Assembly (NCBI GenBank): GCA_013397845.1
Contig: VZTG01001078.1
Span: 289,291 to 353,290 of the forward strand
Reading direction: 5' to 3'
DNA: 64,000 bases
Origin: Melanocharis versteri
Lineage: Eukaryota; Chordata; Aves; Passeriformes; Melanocharitidae
A program made the position numbers and the translations under genes. Numbering within the stretch: position 1 is the stretch's first letter; every line of letters starts with the position of its first letter. Below, piece after piece: positions 1-11,600 of this stretch. A model generated the notes under the pieces. It had not been told where the DNA came from. It was given only the letters and a program-made list of their open reading frames with translations, and made no database searches.

Positions 1-850
1 AGGAGAAGCGGGGGCTGGGGGGCGCCTCCCCCCTCCCTCCCCCAGCACCATGTGATGCCGGCGGAGCGGGGCGGGGATCCCCGCCAGCCGCCCCGCACCT
101 CGCCGGGCGCGCCGCGGGGACGGGCGAAGTTCAGCGAGGGAGGGCAGCCCCCGCACCGCCGGCTCCGGCTCGGTCTCGCACGGCGCTGCCGAGGGGCCCC
201 GCGACCCTGTGCCCGCTGGGGCCGCTCATCACATCCCCGCCCTCCTGCTCCGCTCCGGCGGCGGGGCTGGCGCACAGACCCCGCGCCGCGGAGCCACTCG
301 CCCCGGTCCCTTGCGCGTCCCCGCCCGCCCGAAGCCCACAGGTGGCAGCCGGAGCGCGTCCGTGGGGACCGACATGCCGGGCATCGCTCGCCTCCCACGA
401 ACGCCCCGCAGCACCCGCGGCCCCGGGAGGGACTGAGGGGAGGCGCGGCCCCGCCGTTCCCTCCTCCCAGCCCCCTAAAAGGGAATCCGAGCGTAACGGA
501 ACGGGGCGGAAAGGGCGCGGTGGCCGCGTACGTGCCGGAGCGGCGGGCAGAGCCGGCCTCCTCCGCGGACACACGGCGGCATGGGCGGGCGGCGCGGCCG
601 GAGGCGGGGGGAGCGGGATGAGGCGGCGGGAGCTGGTGGAGGGCTGGGATGGGCTGGGATGGGGCGGGATGTGGCAGCGAGAGCGGCGAGGAGCTGTCGG
701 GGGCTGGGCAGCGCCCGCCCGCGGGGAGGGAAGGGCATGGGCAGCCCGGGGCGCCGCGCCCACGTCCTGCCTGCTGGGACCGTGTCTGCGGCTCGTCTCC
801 TCTCCGGATAACCACGGTATTTCCCAGTGATCGTTTCACAGCTCTACTGC
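1..850. promoter_or_regulatory. CpG island, probable promoter of the next gene
   Basis: The first 800 or so bases are strongly GC-rich with dense CpG, and contain GC-box-like motifs such as GGGGCGG (near 504-510) and repeated GGGATGGGCT (near 645-665). The composition then falls to AT-rich within about 200 bases. Long open frames exist on both strands here, but they overlap in all frames and are composed of Pro/Arg/Gly/Ala, typical of GC-rich noncoding DNA; I reject them as genes. In mammals the gene downstream of NCKAP5 on the same strand is LYPD1, so a leftward promoter is plausible. No LYPD1 signal peptide was found in the window. The island continues past base 1. Confidence 0.7.
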
Positions 851-1014
851 AAGGAGGAGTTCATGAAGCTCAGATCGCTGTTGAACAGCCCCGTGTCACC
901 AATTCCCCGAACGCTGTCCGGAGCGGCGGCGACTCGGTGGGTACCTATCCCCCGATCCCAGCCCTGCACGTCCAAGCTGCCACAGCATCCCCTTCCCAAA
1001 ACCCCTCAGCAGGC
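851..1014. other. Short gap between the CpG island and the NCKAP5 cleavage site
   Basis: A transition of about 165 bases from CpG-rich to AT-rich sequence. It has a few CpGs and no recognisable gene or repeat. It is the whole intergenic space between the inferred NCKAP5 3' end and the CpG island. Confidence 0.5.
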
Positions 1015-1033
1015 ACAGGTAGGCAAGAGAAGT

Positions 1034-1039
1034 TTTATT
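1034..1039 (-). terminator. Distal polyadenylation signal AATAAA of NCKAP5
   Basis: TTTATT on the plus strand is AATAAA on the minus strand, about 1.3 kb after the stop and the last such hexamer before the CpG island. TG-rich sequence follows within about 30 nt in the transcript direction, as expected for a cleavage site. Confidence 0.55.
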
Positions 1040-2102
1040 TACGAAAGATGTTTCAATGAAAATTTCTTAGAAGTTGAAAAAGACGATGCAAGTTTACGGC
1101 AGAAATGACTTAAAATATAACAAATTGCACAAAATATTAACACTGATCGTACAATATTTCAAAGATTAACAAGCATGTGCTAAAGAAACTGTAGAGTCTA
1201 GAAATACCCCAAATATATCTAGTTTACAATTGCTGTACAAAAAGCAGTTATAAATACTTCACATCTAGAAAAAATACACAGAACCTTTGAAATAGACTTT
1301 CCCTTACATATAAACAACCTTTGTAGAAAAAAACAAAAAAACCCAATACAGCCCAATCTCCCTGCTCCAAGATATGTTTGAACTAGTACTGGTTAGCACC
1401 AACATCTTATAATGTGTCACAAACAGGAGTTGTTTTGTTTTTTAAAAAATAATTTTAGTGTTCAGAATTTACTTAAGACCGAACAGAGACTAGAAAAGAT
1501 AACGCAGTATGGTACATTCATAATTTGACAGGAAATGAGTACAGAGGAGGTGGAAGTTGAAAAGCCACGTTGCAGTCAGAAGTTCAGGGCGATTTATGTG
1601 GTTCTCATTCCTACAAGACTCCTGTTTGTGTCGGCAGTGAATTGCTTTGACCCTGATCTTTCAAACAGTTATGTGCATGATTGATGAAGCCAATGCCAGC
1701 AGCATCAGGCCTTTTAATCTATTCATTTTCTTGCCATGTCAAAAGTCAAAACCCCTTCGAAATAAGACACCTGTTGTGAAGTTGGAATAACTGAAATGCA
1801 TGTTTCCCTAGAATATCTGCATGGAATTGCACTAAAAGGAAAAAATAAAATATGCTTTCTAAAAGGGAGTCCATGAAAGTTTATTAGAGACAATCTGGCA
1901 GGCTCAGGTTTATGGTAATGCAGTGTTTCTACAAACAGTTTTAAGACTAGGACAATTATAACTCTTTTTAAAAAAATCTACTAGCTTTTCTTGTTAATAT
2001 TAACACCACTTTCTTTAAGTTAGTAATCTGCCATTACAGGAGCATAGCACCAATGTAATATTTATTGCTGTCGTGTATCCCTACAAATATATTTTCCCAA
2101 GG

Positions 2103-2110
2103 TATTTACA
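2103..2110 (-). promoter_or_regulatory. Pumilio-type element TGTAAATA in the 3' UTR
   Basis: An exact match to the UGUANAUA consensus on the transcribed strand, inside the long 3' UTR. An 8-mer match can occur by chance, so this is a candidate only. Confidence 0.35.
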
Positions 2111-2146
2111 ACTGTACAAATATTCACAAAAGTGCAAAATTAAGAC

Positions 2147-2152
2147 TTTATT
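2147..2152 (-). terminator. Proximal polyadenylation signal AATAAA of NCKAP5
   Basis: AATAAA on the minus strand about 205 nt after the stop codon. Its use would give a short 3' UTR lacking the Pumilio-type element at 2103-2110, which lies just beyond the expected cleavage point. Confidence 0.4.
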
Positions 2153-2357
2153 CTGTGTATTCGTTGTGTTGGGTGTGTCGAGTCCCACGCACCACCGTGA
2201 CACCGTCCTGCCTTATTGCTGTGTGGTGGGAGGTCAGAACACCCTGGTGTGAGCACAGCGAGCCCGAGGGGGAATTTTCAAACACAGTCTCCTCTCCCCC
2301 CTCACTCCACGCTGGCCTTCAGCTCCATTCCGTGCTGCAGCCCACTGGGAAGTGTCC

Positions 2358-2639
2358 CTAAACGTCGTTGGAGCCTTGGCTGGCGCAAGAGGAGAAGCTG
2401 TCGTACAGGGAATCACTCAAGGATTCCAAATTGTCCACATCCTGCCGACCCGAGCTGTTCAAGGAAGCTGCTTCTTTCTTCCCATTTTCTTCCTTTTGTC
2501 CTTCAACCTTGTTCAGACAGTTCTTCTCTTTTTCCAATAAAAGTACATTATTGCTGTTAAATTTATTGAGAGACTCCAGGGAAATTTTAGATACTCTATT
2601 CTGGGAATCTTCTTTTGTTTCTTCAGTTTGCTTCAATTT
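2358..2639 (-). CDS. NCKAP5: NCKAP5 terminal coding exon with stop codon
   Basis: The acceptor is CACTTTTACAG before AAATTGAAGC. It encodes 93 residues and the stop TAG. The N-terminal half is charged (KLKQTEETKEDSQNR, LLLEKEKNCLNKVEGQK) and could be helical. The end, DNLESLSDSLYDSFSSC followed by ASQGSNDV, is the signature C terminus shared by NCKAP5 and NCKAP5L. It is phase 0, in agreement with the exon at 25872 across a 23-kb intron. The same exon continues into the 3' UTR. Confidence 0.94.
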   Translation of the reverse strand, partial: KLKQTEETKEDSQNRVSKISLESLNKFNSNNVLLLEKEKNCLNKVEGQKEENGKKEAASLNSSGRQDVDNLESLSDSLYDSFSSCASQGSNDV

Positions 2640-5600
2640 CTGTAAAAGTGAGGGAAATATTAGAAACGTATTCCTTAAAAAGTTATCCTGTTGTACACCA
2701 TTAATTACCGTCTTTCCAAAGTTCACAGGGTGAAAGGAAATAGATTGTTAGATGCTTAAATAACGGTTATGATTAAATAGAACATTAGTGTCCATTTTAG
2801 GATAAATCATAACTTTAATGACTCTGCTGAGACAAATAGGACTCCATTTATGTAACACTCAAGTGCTATTAACGTCCTAAGTAGCAGACCCTGGCTATGC
2901 ACGTGTTAAACATCTCCAGCATTCTCACAGTAATTTACATCTCCTCCTGTATGAATACTTTGGGGGATATGTTTAAATAGGTATTTGTTTAAGTAGAGTT
3001 TAAAAAAAAAAAAAAAAGTGCACAGGAGAAAACAGCGTTTTCCATAAATTAAGGATGCCAATGAAACTTGCTAGGGAATAACCTCAAATTTTGCATGTAT
3101 AAGCCTATTGATTTCCACAAACCCAAACCCTCTCTAATAGACAAGAAAGCAACAAGACAGGAAATTACACTGAACTGGGCCGATCCCCACAGACCAGAAT
3201 CAATCAGATATTGGCCAGGCCTTCTCGGGGAAGTGGTGTAATTCTGTGGGAACACTGGACGATGTATTAGCACATCATATTAAAAACACACAGTAGGATT
3301 GTAGCACAGTAATTCTATCCCTTTGTTAGCTACTGGTATTTTCAGTCAGATCTGACCAAGGAATCATTAGGGAGCTGCGTAGGGAGCAGCTCAATAAAAA
3401 TGACCTGCTATTCATATACAGAGTATTTAAAAATCGGAGTAACTAACTCCTCTTACAGATCATATTACCAGAGAAATACGGGATAGCATTCAACATTTTA
3501 CAATCAACATTCAATAACCTCCTGGACTGATCAGATTCAAGCACTCTGAGATATGCCATCGGAGTGCAAGGCCATTCCTCATTTTTGGTACTGCCATCAG
3601 ATGGCAAAGAATCAGTAAATTACTATAAATCCAAGGCATCAATGTTTTTGTTTAGCTAGAAAATGAGATGGCATTTTAAGCACACTGAAGATATATCTCG
3701 GGCAGATGTGTGGATGCTGTGGGTCATTACATGTGCAGCTGTGAAGGGTCCTTAGAATTTTCAGAAGAATTCAAGCTTCAAGTCAGTCAAATGTTGTGCA
3801 TGCTGTGCTGCTTCTCCTTGGAAATCTTTAGCAAGAGGAAGACAAATTGTTACATAGTTTGATTGCTTGTTCTGATGGCTAGTTAGATAAAAATTGAAAT
3901 GCCAGTCCAATGACTGTTTATGCTCTGATCTTGTCACATTTTGTAAGATGACAATGCATAGATTAGATTACTATTTTTGGAAAATGTTTCAAATAAACTT
4001 AAGCAAAGCAACAGGCGATCCTAAAGTCTTAGTAAATGAACATTTTCTGTTTGGTGCATTAATTAATCTTGAGTCTAAAAGGTTTTAGGGAATGTTGTGT
4101 TGGATTCTAATTTTAGATGACAGTTAAAACTAAGATCTTCAATATTTGTAATTAAAATGTTTTCTGAGATAGAGGAATATAACCCTTGGTAATGAGAATG
4201 AACACAAATATAGGACCCTACAATAGAAATTTTTCACAATTTACCTTTAAAATGTTCTTCCCTTTGCCCTCATTTGAAATACTGAAAAAGTTGTTTCACT
4301 TCTCTGTAGGCCAGAGGAGAAAATTCTCAGCCATGGCATCAATAACACGTTAGCACTTTTTGCTTTTCAGAGTGCTAAACCTAAAATACTTTATTATATG
4401 ACAGACCAAATGATGTTTCTTTCTCTATCATTTTCCCACTTCACAGCTTTTCTTTAGATAAATTGAATGTGACTACTTAGCACAGACTTGGGACTGCAGG
4501 ACTCAATACTGGAGTTCGTAAGGCCTGTGATAAAACTCTTATTGATTCAAATGGAGCCAATTTCAACTCCTGGGCAGCAGGAGCACAGACACCTGGAGAA
4601 TTTGCAGGACAGAGCAGTCTGGGTGAAGCATCACAATCGGAGGAGGATTTTGGCTTTCCCACTGAAGGATGGATTTACACCTTAGGACAGACCAGACTGA
4701 ATTCATTGGTATTTTCTGCATATATGCCATACCAATAATTTTTTATACCCTTCAAGCACAACCTAGGCCACAATCCTACTTTAATCACACTCTAGGTTCT
4801 CATTTATTTTATAGAGTACATTAGAGAAACTGTAGGGAATAAAAGTACTCTACAAATTTTAAGCAAAAACATTGAATCAAGTGAAATTGAAGTGAACTGA
4901 AGCCCATCAGAGAAACCTGTTGGCAAAAGATCCTGAGTAGTGAACAGTACATCTACAATACATCAGGGCTTAAAGGGAAAGCTAATTCTAACAGTGGTAA
5001 CAAAATTTCTTACTAAAACAAGAATCTACTCAGAAATAAGTTATGGATATTTTTTGGACATAGAGTTGTCCTTTTTAGGTGTCCTAGTGCCCAGTTACAT
5101 CCTTCTGTAAAAAACCCCTGAAATTTCCTTTCTTTAACACATAGAAGAAAACTCATGAGCAAAAAAACCCCTTTAAGTAGAGATATTAATGTAAGAATCT
5201 GCATAATCAAGAAATAGTTTTCTCCCACAATAACACAATTAGGTACATTCCTAGAGCTGAAAGGTCACTGGTCATTTCTTTAACCTTGGTGTGTGTCAGA
5301 ACAGAAATGTTAACCCAAGTTAAAAATTTTTTCTCTAGTTACTATAGATACAATTTGTAAAAAATTACCAGAGTGCTTATTTAGATTCATCCTTAAATAA
5401 GTTTCTTATTATTCATGGCAGTCACAAAAGCTGCTAGATGAATCAAAAGGCAAAAACCAAAACAACTGTTGTTAGAGTTTGATTGATAAATTGTGTATGT
5501 GGTTATGTAGTATCTTTGGGGGTTTTTCTGTAGATTTGCTATTGACTGCAGCAGAGTCACAGCTATAACAAAGAACAAGGGTTAGCCCAAAGGTGTGAGC

Positions 5601-8600
5601 ATTGTGTATTTTAAAGTAATTAGTTCATTAATGCATTTGAGAGTCACACTAATGTGAGTCAGCAGCTGCTTCTGCAGAGTGGAACACTGGGTGGGTGTGT
5701 TCTACATCCACGGGAGCTGGGTGAGATTTGGGGAGAAGTGTAGAGAGCACCCAACCTCCAAGTCATGGCTTCCAGTCCGATCTCTCCTATCCGGAGTGGC
5801 TTTCTGCGTAGTGAACAGGTGGTTTTGTCACCACAGCAAAGAGAAAGACTCCAAGATTTTGCTCAGTGCTGCTACAAGAGCTAAGATGGGACCAGCAGCA
5901 CATGCTTGCTCTCACACAGGATTCTCCTCAGCAGCAATGCTTAAAACTATTTCAGCCTGAAAGTGTTGACTTTGCTGCTGACTATTCTCAGCTGTTCTGG
6001 GAACAAGGTGAGTGCTGCATTTGGTGTGGACACAGTATGTTCTCCTAAGTATTAATTAAGGGAAAAAACGAAAACATGTAGTCAGAGATCTTGGTCTACA
6101 AGAGAAAGATAATATTAAAAAAGAAAAAAAGGCTTGGTGCAGATAAGAACTGTGATTTTCACAATGCCTCTGTAACAGCTCTGGCCCATGACCCTAAAGC
6201 AGATCAATGGTTAGCTTGTTTTACTTATCCTAAGTGTATTTTTGTATGGAAAATCTGTACCATTATGGCCTTAGGGTATGGGGAGCATTTGTTGTTCTGC
6301 TCCACTGTGTAAGTGGAGAGCTTCCCCTGGCTGGAGTTTCTCATCTGCCCAGTCTGAGGTGCCTGGTACCACCTGAGAACAGTGTCCAGTTGTCAGAAGA
6401 GGAGAAGCTCTTCCTGACATACACAGACATTCATCACGAGCCACATCACTTTGAAATAAACCCATGAGTCATGAATCAGAATAATGTTCCCTCGCTGGCA
6501 ACATCCTAAAGGGAATAACTAAAACCCATTAGTGATGTAATAAAATCTGGCATGTCACTTCAAGCACAGCAAATTAGGAAAACAAAACTAGCCTGCAGTT
6601 ACACTGATACATTATAAATAGGTGTTATTTCTACATTAATGCATCAAATTAGGTTTTCTGCAAACTGTAAAAATGAGAGGTTACATGTGGGTAGAATGCC
6701 TTTTCAGAGCTGTGTGATCAAGGACCAGGAAGAACTGCAGCCCTTCTGAATGGCACAAGGATTCCCCAGGTGTAGTGGGAAGGAGCAGGGAAGGATGGGC
6801 TGGTTCACAGGCTCAGAGGGCCCCAAACTCCTGTGCAGGAAGGAAAGCAGCAGCAAGGCCATTTCTTGAATGTGGTAACACACAGAAGCTCTGATTACCT
6901 GGAGGTCAGGATATGCTTATAAGTCTCGCCAGAGCCCAGATACAGCAATGAACCATTCTGCAGGATAAATGCATTTTCCAGCTGTCTAAGTTTAGTTAAC
7001 CAGCACTTTAAAGGGCTCAGAATCAGTTACAAAAAGGAATAAACAAACTTTATTTATGTCTCTCATGCATTGGGCAATTTAGTTTTTAGATTAACACAAA
7101 AGCAAGAAGGGCATTGCTTCAAGTGAAGTATAACTGCAGAACACTATTGGGTAAAAACAACAAAATTGCTATGAGAATTAAATATAGATCAACAAAATCA
7201 ATACTTAATTGTATAACTCAAGGTCTTTCATTTCAGATCTGATCTCTAATAGAAGATACAAAGTGTGTTCCCTTTCGTTTTTTTAATTATTGCTCATAAC
7301 TTTATTTTGAGGGAAAACAATTTTCTAGATTTTTACTTTTTAAAAACTGCTTGTTACTTTTTCTGCATATGTTCAGGGTAAACTTGATCCCAGGAGCCAC
7401 AATTTCTTATTTTAAATTCAGAGTTCTACCAATTTAGATCTCCTCTAACTCCTGTAACTGCTTTGTATTTACAACACAACGGGTCTGAGTGGGATATGCT
7501 GTTGCAGCACTGCACAGGCTGCTCATACATAACCTGTTTAGTGGGACAATTTTAATACACCCACAGCTTCTTGTGGAGCAGGCACAAGGAGATACAGGGC
7601 AGTTTTCTGACCAGAGATGTACTGGTCTAACCAGAAGTAACTTCTCACTGAATCCTGTGGTGTCACACGACTGTTTGCAGTAGAAGGTGTCACGTGAAAA
7701 GGGCTGGGCTTGAGCTGCCAGGCTGTGGCTGTCTGTCTTCCAGCCAGGACAGAATGCCATGCAGGCTCTCTGTGCAAAGTGAACAATCTCCAGATCTCAT
7801 TTAACATCAGGCGAACCAGTAACACTCTGCAGTGAAAATAGGTGTACAGCCACATCCAGCAAACTACAAAGGTGAGAGCTGTAACTGCGTGACCTCTGCT
7901 GCATTACAGCTGAGCTAAAAATGTCATGTTTGAACTTCCTTCTCTTTAAAGCATAACCTTAAATAATCAGATAAGCCTTGCTCTCCATTGTACATTGTCA
8001 GAAGCTTTCATCTATTTTCTGGACTGACAGTAAAATAATTTCTGAAATAATGAATCATTTTTCTTTTTTCTACTTGAGCAGAAATCCCAAAATTATTTTG
8101 CTGTAGCAGATAATGGCATTCTCAGAGACATACCATCAGATTTCCATGAGAAACAGTAAGTGCCAGTTTCTTTTCTAGGAAAAAAAAATGCATTGCTAGG
8201 AAGCATTTTTAAGTTAATTAGTCTGTTCAGCAGTTGATAGGAAAGCCAGATATACATAGGGATGTGTCATCCCCTGATGGCATTATGGGTAATGTAACAA
8301 TGACAATGTATTCAAAGTTTACCTACTGTATTTCAGAGTATAAAAATCTACAAATATATTTTAGTATCACAAGGAAAGCATTTCTCGTGATCCTGAATTG
8401 TAAGTGAATTACCTTAGAGGAAAAAAGCTGATTAGCACAAACTGTACAATTCATAGCTGCAGATCTGGACAAAACAGCTACTGCCTAATGAACAGGTGGC
8501 TGGGGAGTTGAGACTTATGTTGTCTATAGCTTGAATTCTTGTGTGGTTTAGGAGATAAAAGATAGTTTAGTGAATTGGGCCTTATGCTTTCAAAAGCATG

Positions 8601-11600
8601 ATTTTCATAAAATGACGAGGTGACTCAGTACATTCAGCATTCTAATGCCAAGATTACCATCCTCATACATGAATATTTCCTTGACATGACAAGACTGTTT
8701 GACCTGATTAGGTTTATACCAACCCTCTTTGAACTTTTGCATAATTTAATAAACCAGGATGTTGAGGTCTGGGTTCCCAGGCTTTTTGCTTTCTGTTCAG
8801 ATACAAACTGAATGGCACAAATGTGGCTGTTTTCTCATAGTGCCTCAGAATGGCCACTGCCTGCATCAACTCTGCATGGACAAAGTTTATTTAAAAAGAA
8901 ATAAGAAAATACAATTCTAAGTGGCAATACATTGGAAAACGATAACAGTGCTGGTGCTCAGCCAAGTGTGTTGAGGGGATGTATTAAAAAGAAAAGCAAT
9001 TAAACACCAGTACTTTCTCCAGAAGGTAAAGCACAGCCTCACTCTGTTCACGTTGGCAAAAGCACCAATTTTGCTTCTCACAGAGGGAATCTACCCACTA
9101 AAAGCAATGCTTAGTGCAATCAGAAGCTCACCACAAGGCATTAAGAAAGAAATATCCATGGTGAGAAAGGAAGCTGTTAGTCAGTTTTTAGAACCTGATG
9201 GACTGAAAATGAACAAGAGATGTATAGGATTCACTTAAAATCTCAGAGATCCTTTTAGCTTTATTTGTAGAGGGAGTTAAACAGCAAAATTTTTCTGATT
9301 TTCTAGTGATTGAAAAAAATGGCAGTGAAAAAACATCGTACTGAAAGGTAAGATTGGTGACAAAGTTATTGAACTTGACTTAACCATTTGAAGGTCAATA
9401 CTCTTCCTTGACAGAATTATATGAAGAGTTATGTTGTCAGTGATAACCAGATGGTACTGGAGCTATGAAGTCCTAAATAACGTCACCCTTTCAGTCTTCA
9501 TCAGACTGTATTTCACCTCACAGAATTTAAATATACAGAGGTTTGTCCTACTGAATGAAAGTAGTTATCCTTACCTTGACGAAAGTATGGCTGATTGTTT
9601 CAATAAAGAAGAGACTTTATAGAAAAAAGGGGCTACAATTTTATCCTAGACTAGAGGTTTGGAGGATTTTTTTAAAAATTGGGATGCTTACACAGAACTG
9701 AATCCAGGAGGGGAAAAAGTATACTTCAAAGTTGTTTTTTTTTTAAGTCCAGTACCAAATGCAGTTCTTAAAGAGATAGATTCTATCTCCCATTTGACTG
9801 AAGCAAAAAAATCCTCTCAAACTCGGTAAATGCAGGATTGTACTCATATAACATATGACATTTTCAGTAATCAGAGTAATTTTTTTCTGTATGGTTGAAC
9901 TATTCTAAGATTACAGTTCCTGAGTATTAGTTGTGTTCTTACCTGTCTTCATCCTCCACCTTTGGCTTTTTTGAATAAGATAATTCATTTTGGTAGTTAC
10001 AAAGACACTTATCCCCTCTCTCTCCAGTGATGCCTCAGTTCCTGGCTTGTAATGTCTTTATGTCAGTCACCCGGAATACTGGAATTGGAAAAATGGAATT
10101 GCACTCCAAGACTGTACTGCAAAAGGTAATTGGAAGTGGGTAATGATTTTCCTCACTAGTAATCCTGTCTTTTGTGTACTGGACTAGATTCATAGCCTGT
10201 GGCCATCCAGCTGAGCTGCGGGTAAAAAGACAGAAGCAGTAGAAAGAGAATCATGGAATAACAGAACTGTTTAGGTTGGAAAAGACCTTTAAGATCATTG
10301 AGTCCAATCACTGAAGAAGCAAGATTATGTGGCAGGATCAAGAGGAAATCAGCAGGATGACAAAACCACATAGAAATCATTCTCCCAGCTATGAAGACTG
10401 GCTTGTTATAGGCATTAAGAGGCCTGTGCTGTCTGGGGGAGAGTTCAGTGAGCGTGAATCTCTGCTGGAAGACCTGCAGAGGAAGGAAAGGGAATGTGCC
10501 TTCTTGCAAGTTCTCAAAATGATTCAGGGAGGTAGTTTAAACAAAGGAGTGAGTTCCACAGCAAACAGGGCTTTTTTATTTTTAGCCTCTGAGGAGGAAG
10601 GAAATTTGGGAAGAGACAAACAATCTTTCCAGACCCATCCGTTCCCCTCTGTGTGACCGCAATGCTCAGCTGCTGCAGAGGGAGCCCTCATGTCCATGGT
10701 GCACACACATCAGAACTAAAGCTCTTCCAAGCTCTCACCAGGAATACAGAGGTCAAAATTTTAGAATTTGGAAACAGGGTCTTCTTCATTGTTAAAAAAA
10801 TCTGAATTAGCTTGCTTAAACCCCAGTCCAACAACATAGTTTACAGATTTTAATCAACTCTCTACATATCAGAGATTTTACCTCTAATGATTCTAACCAA
10901 AACCCACTGGCTTTTCTTTCCCCTTCTGTGACACCTGGCCTCTGGAAGGCACGAATGGAACCCAATAGGTGTGCCCTGCTCTGCACCTTCCCTGAGTGGG
11001 GGTTAGGGGCTGGGGCTGGGCAGTCCTGCACTGGTAAGTGCTCCTGGAGGAGCAGGGGAAGAGGGTAGAGCCCAGGCTGCCTTCCAGTAAATCTGTAGCA
11101 GCCTGAACCACATGCACACAGTTTTCTGACTCTGTGCAATGAGACTAGAGAAGTTCCTTTGCAATCAGAGAAATCTGGGACAGGATGGCTGCAAATAATG
11201 ATTCTGGTTACACGACTGTGCTTGCCACCTCTCCAGCTGATGTTATGAGCTGTAAAGTTTTCAGCACTGATGCAAGCAAAGCATGAATTGCAGATGGAAA
11301 CCTATGTTTTAAGTTCATCTGCTATCAAATCCGACATAACAGTACAGTTATTTACATGGACTTTGTAAATTTATGCAAACAATTTATCTCTGCTGTAGGG
11401 CAGAGTATTTCAGGGACAGCAGCACAACACGCACAAAAATCCAAGACAGAGTTTCAGGCATAGGCTGCAGAACCAAATTAAAGTAGAAGGATAAATCCTC
11501 TCTTGCAATTTTTAGTTCATTTCAGTACAGCAAGTTGTATCAATAAAAAGCCTATAGTATAAGTCAGCTGGAAAATAAATGCTATGAAGGATGTTCCATT

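Larger units (their letters stand above)
1015..2357 (-). other. NCKAP5: NCKAP5 3' untranslated region
   Basis: AT-rich sequence from the stop codon to the distal polyadenylation signal at 1034-1039, with cleavage expected around 1010-1020. It contains several AATAAA hexamers on the minus strand, at 2147-2152, 2061-2066, 1880-1885 and 1034-1039. A Pumilio-type element TGTAAATA lies at 2103-2110. No convincing open frame is present. The composition changes abruptly to GC-rich just beyond the distal signal. The end point is inferred, not observed. Confidence 0.65.

Noticed and set aside
52..830. Several overlapping open frames of 60-210 codons on both strands in the CpG island
   Set aside because: Overlap on both strands and Pro/Arg/Gly/Ala composition are what stop-poor GC-rich DNA produces. 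No signal peptide, domain or splice pattern was recognised, and no LYPD1 start was found.
10327..10656. 109-codon plus-strand frame next to the reversed CR1 tail
   Set aside because: It is coding-like in places but overlaps a similar-length open frame on the other strand, with no recognised homology or splice sites.
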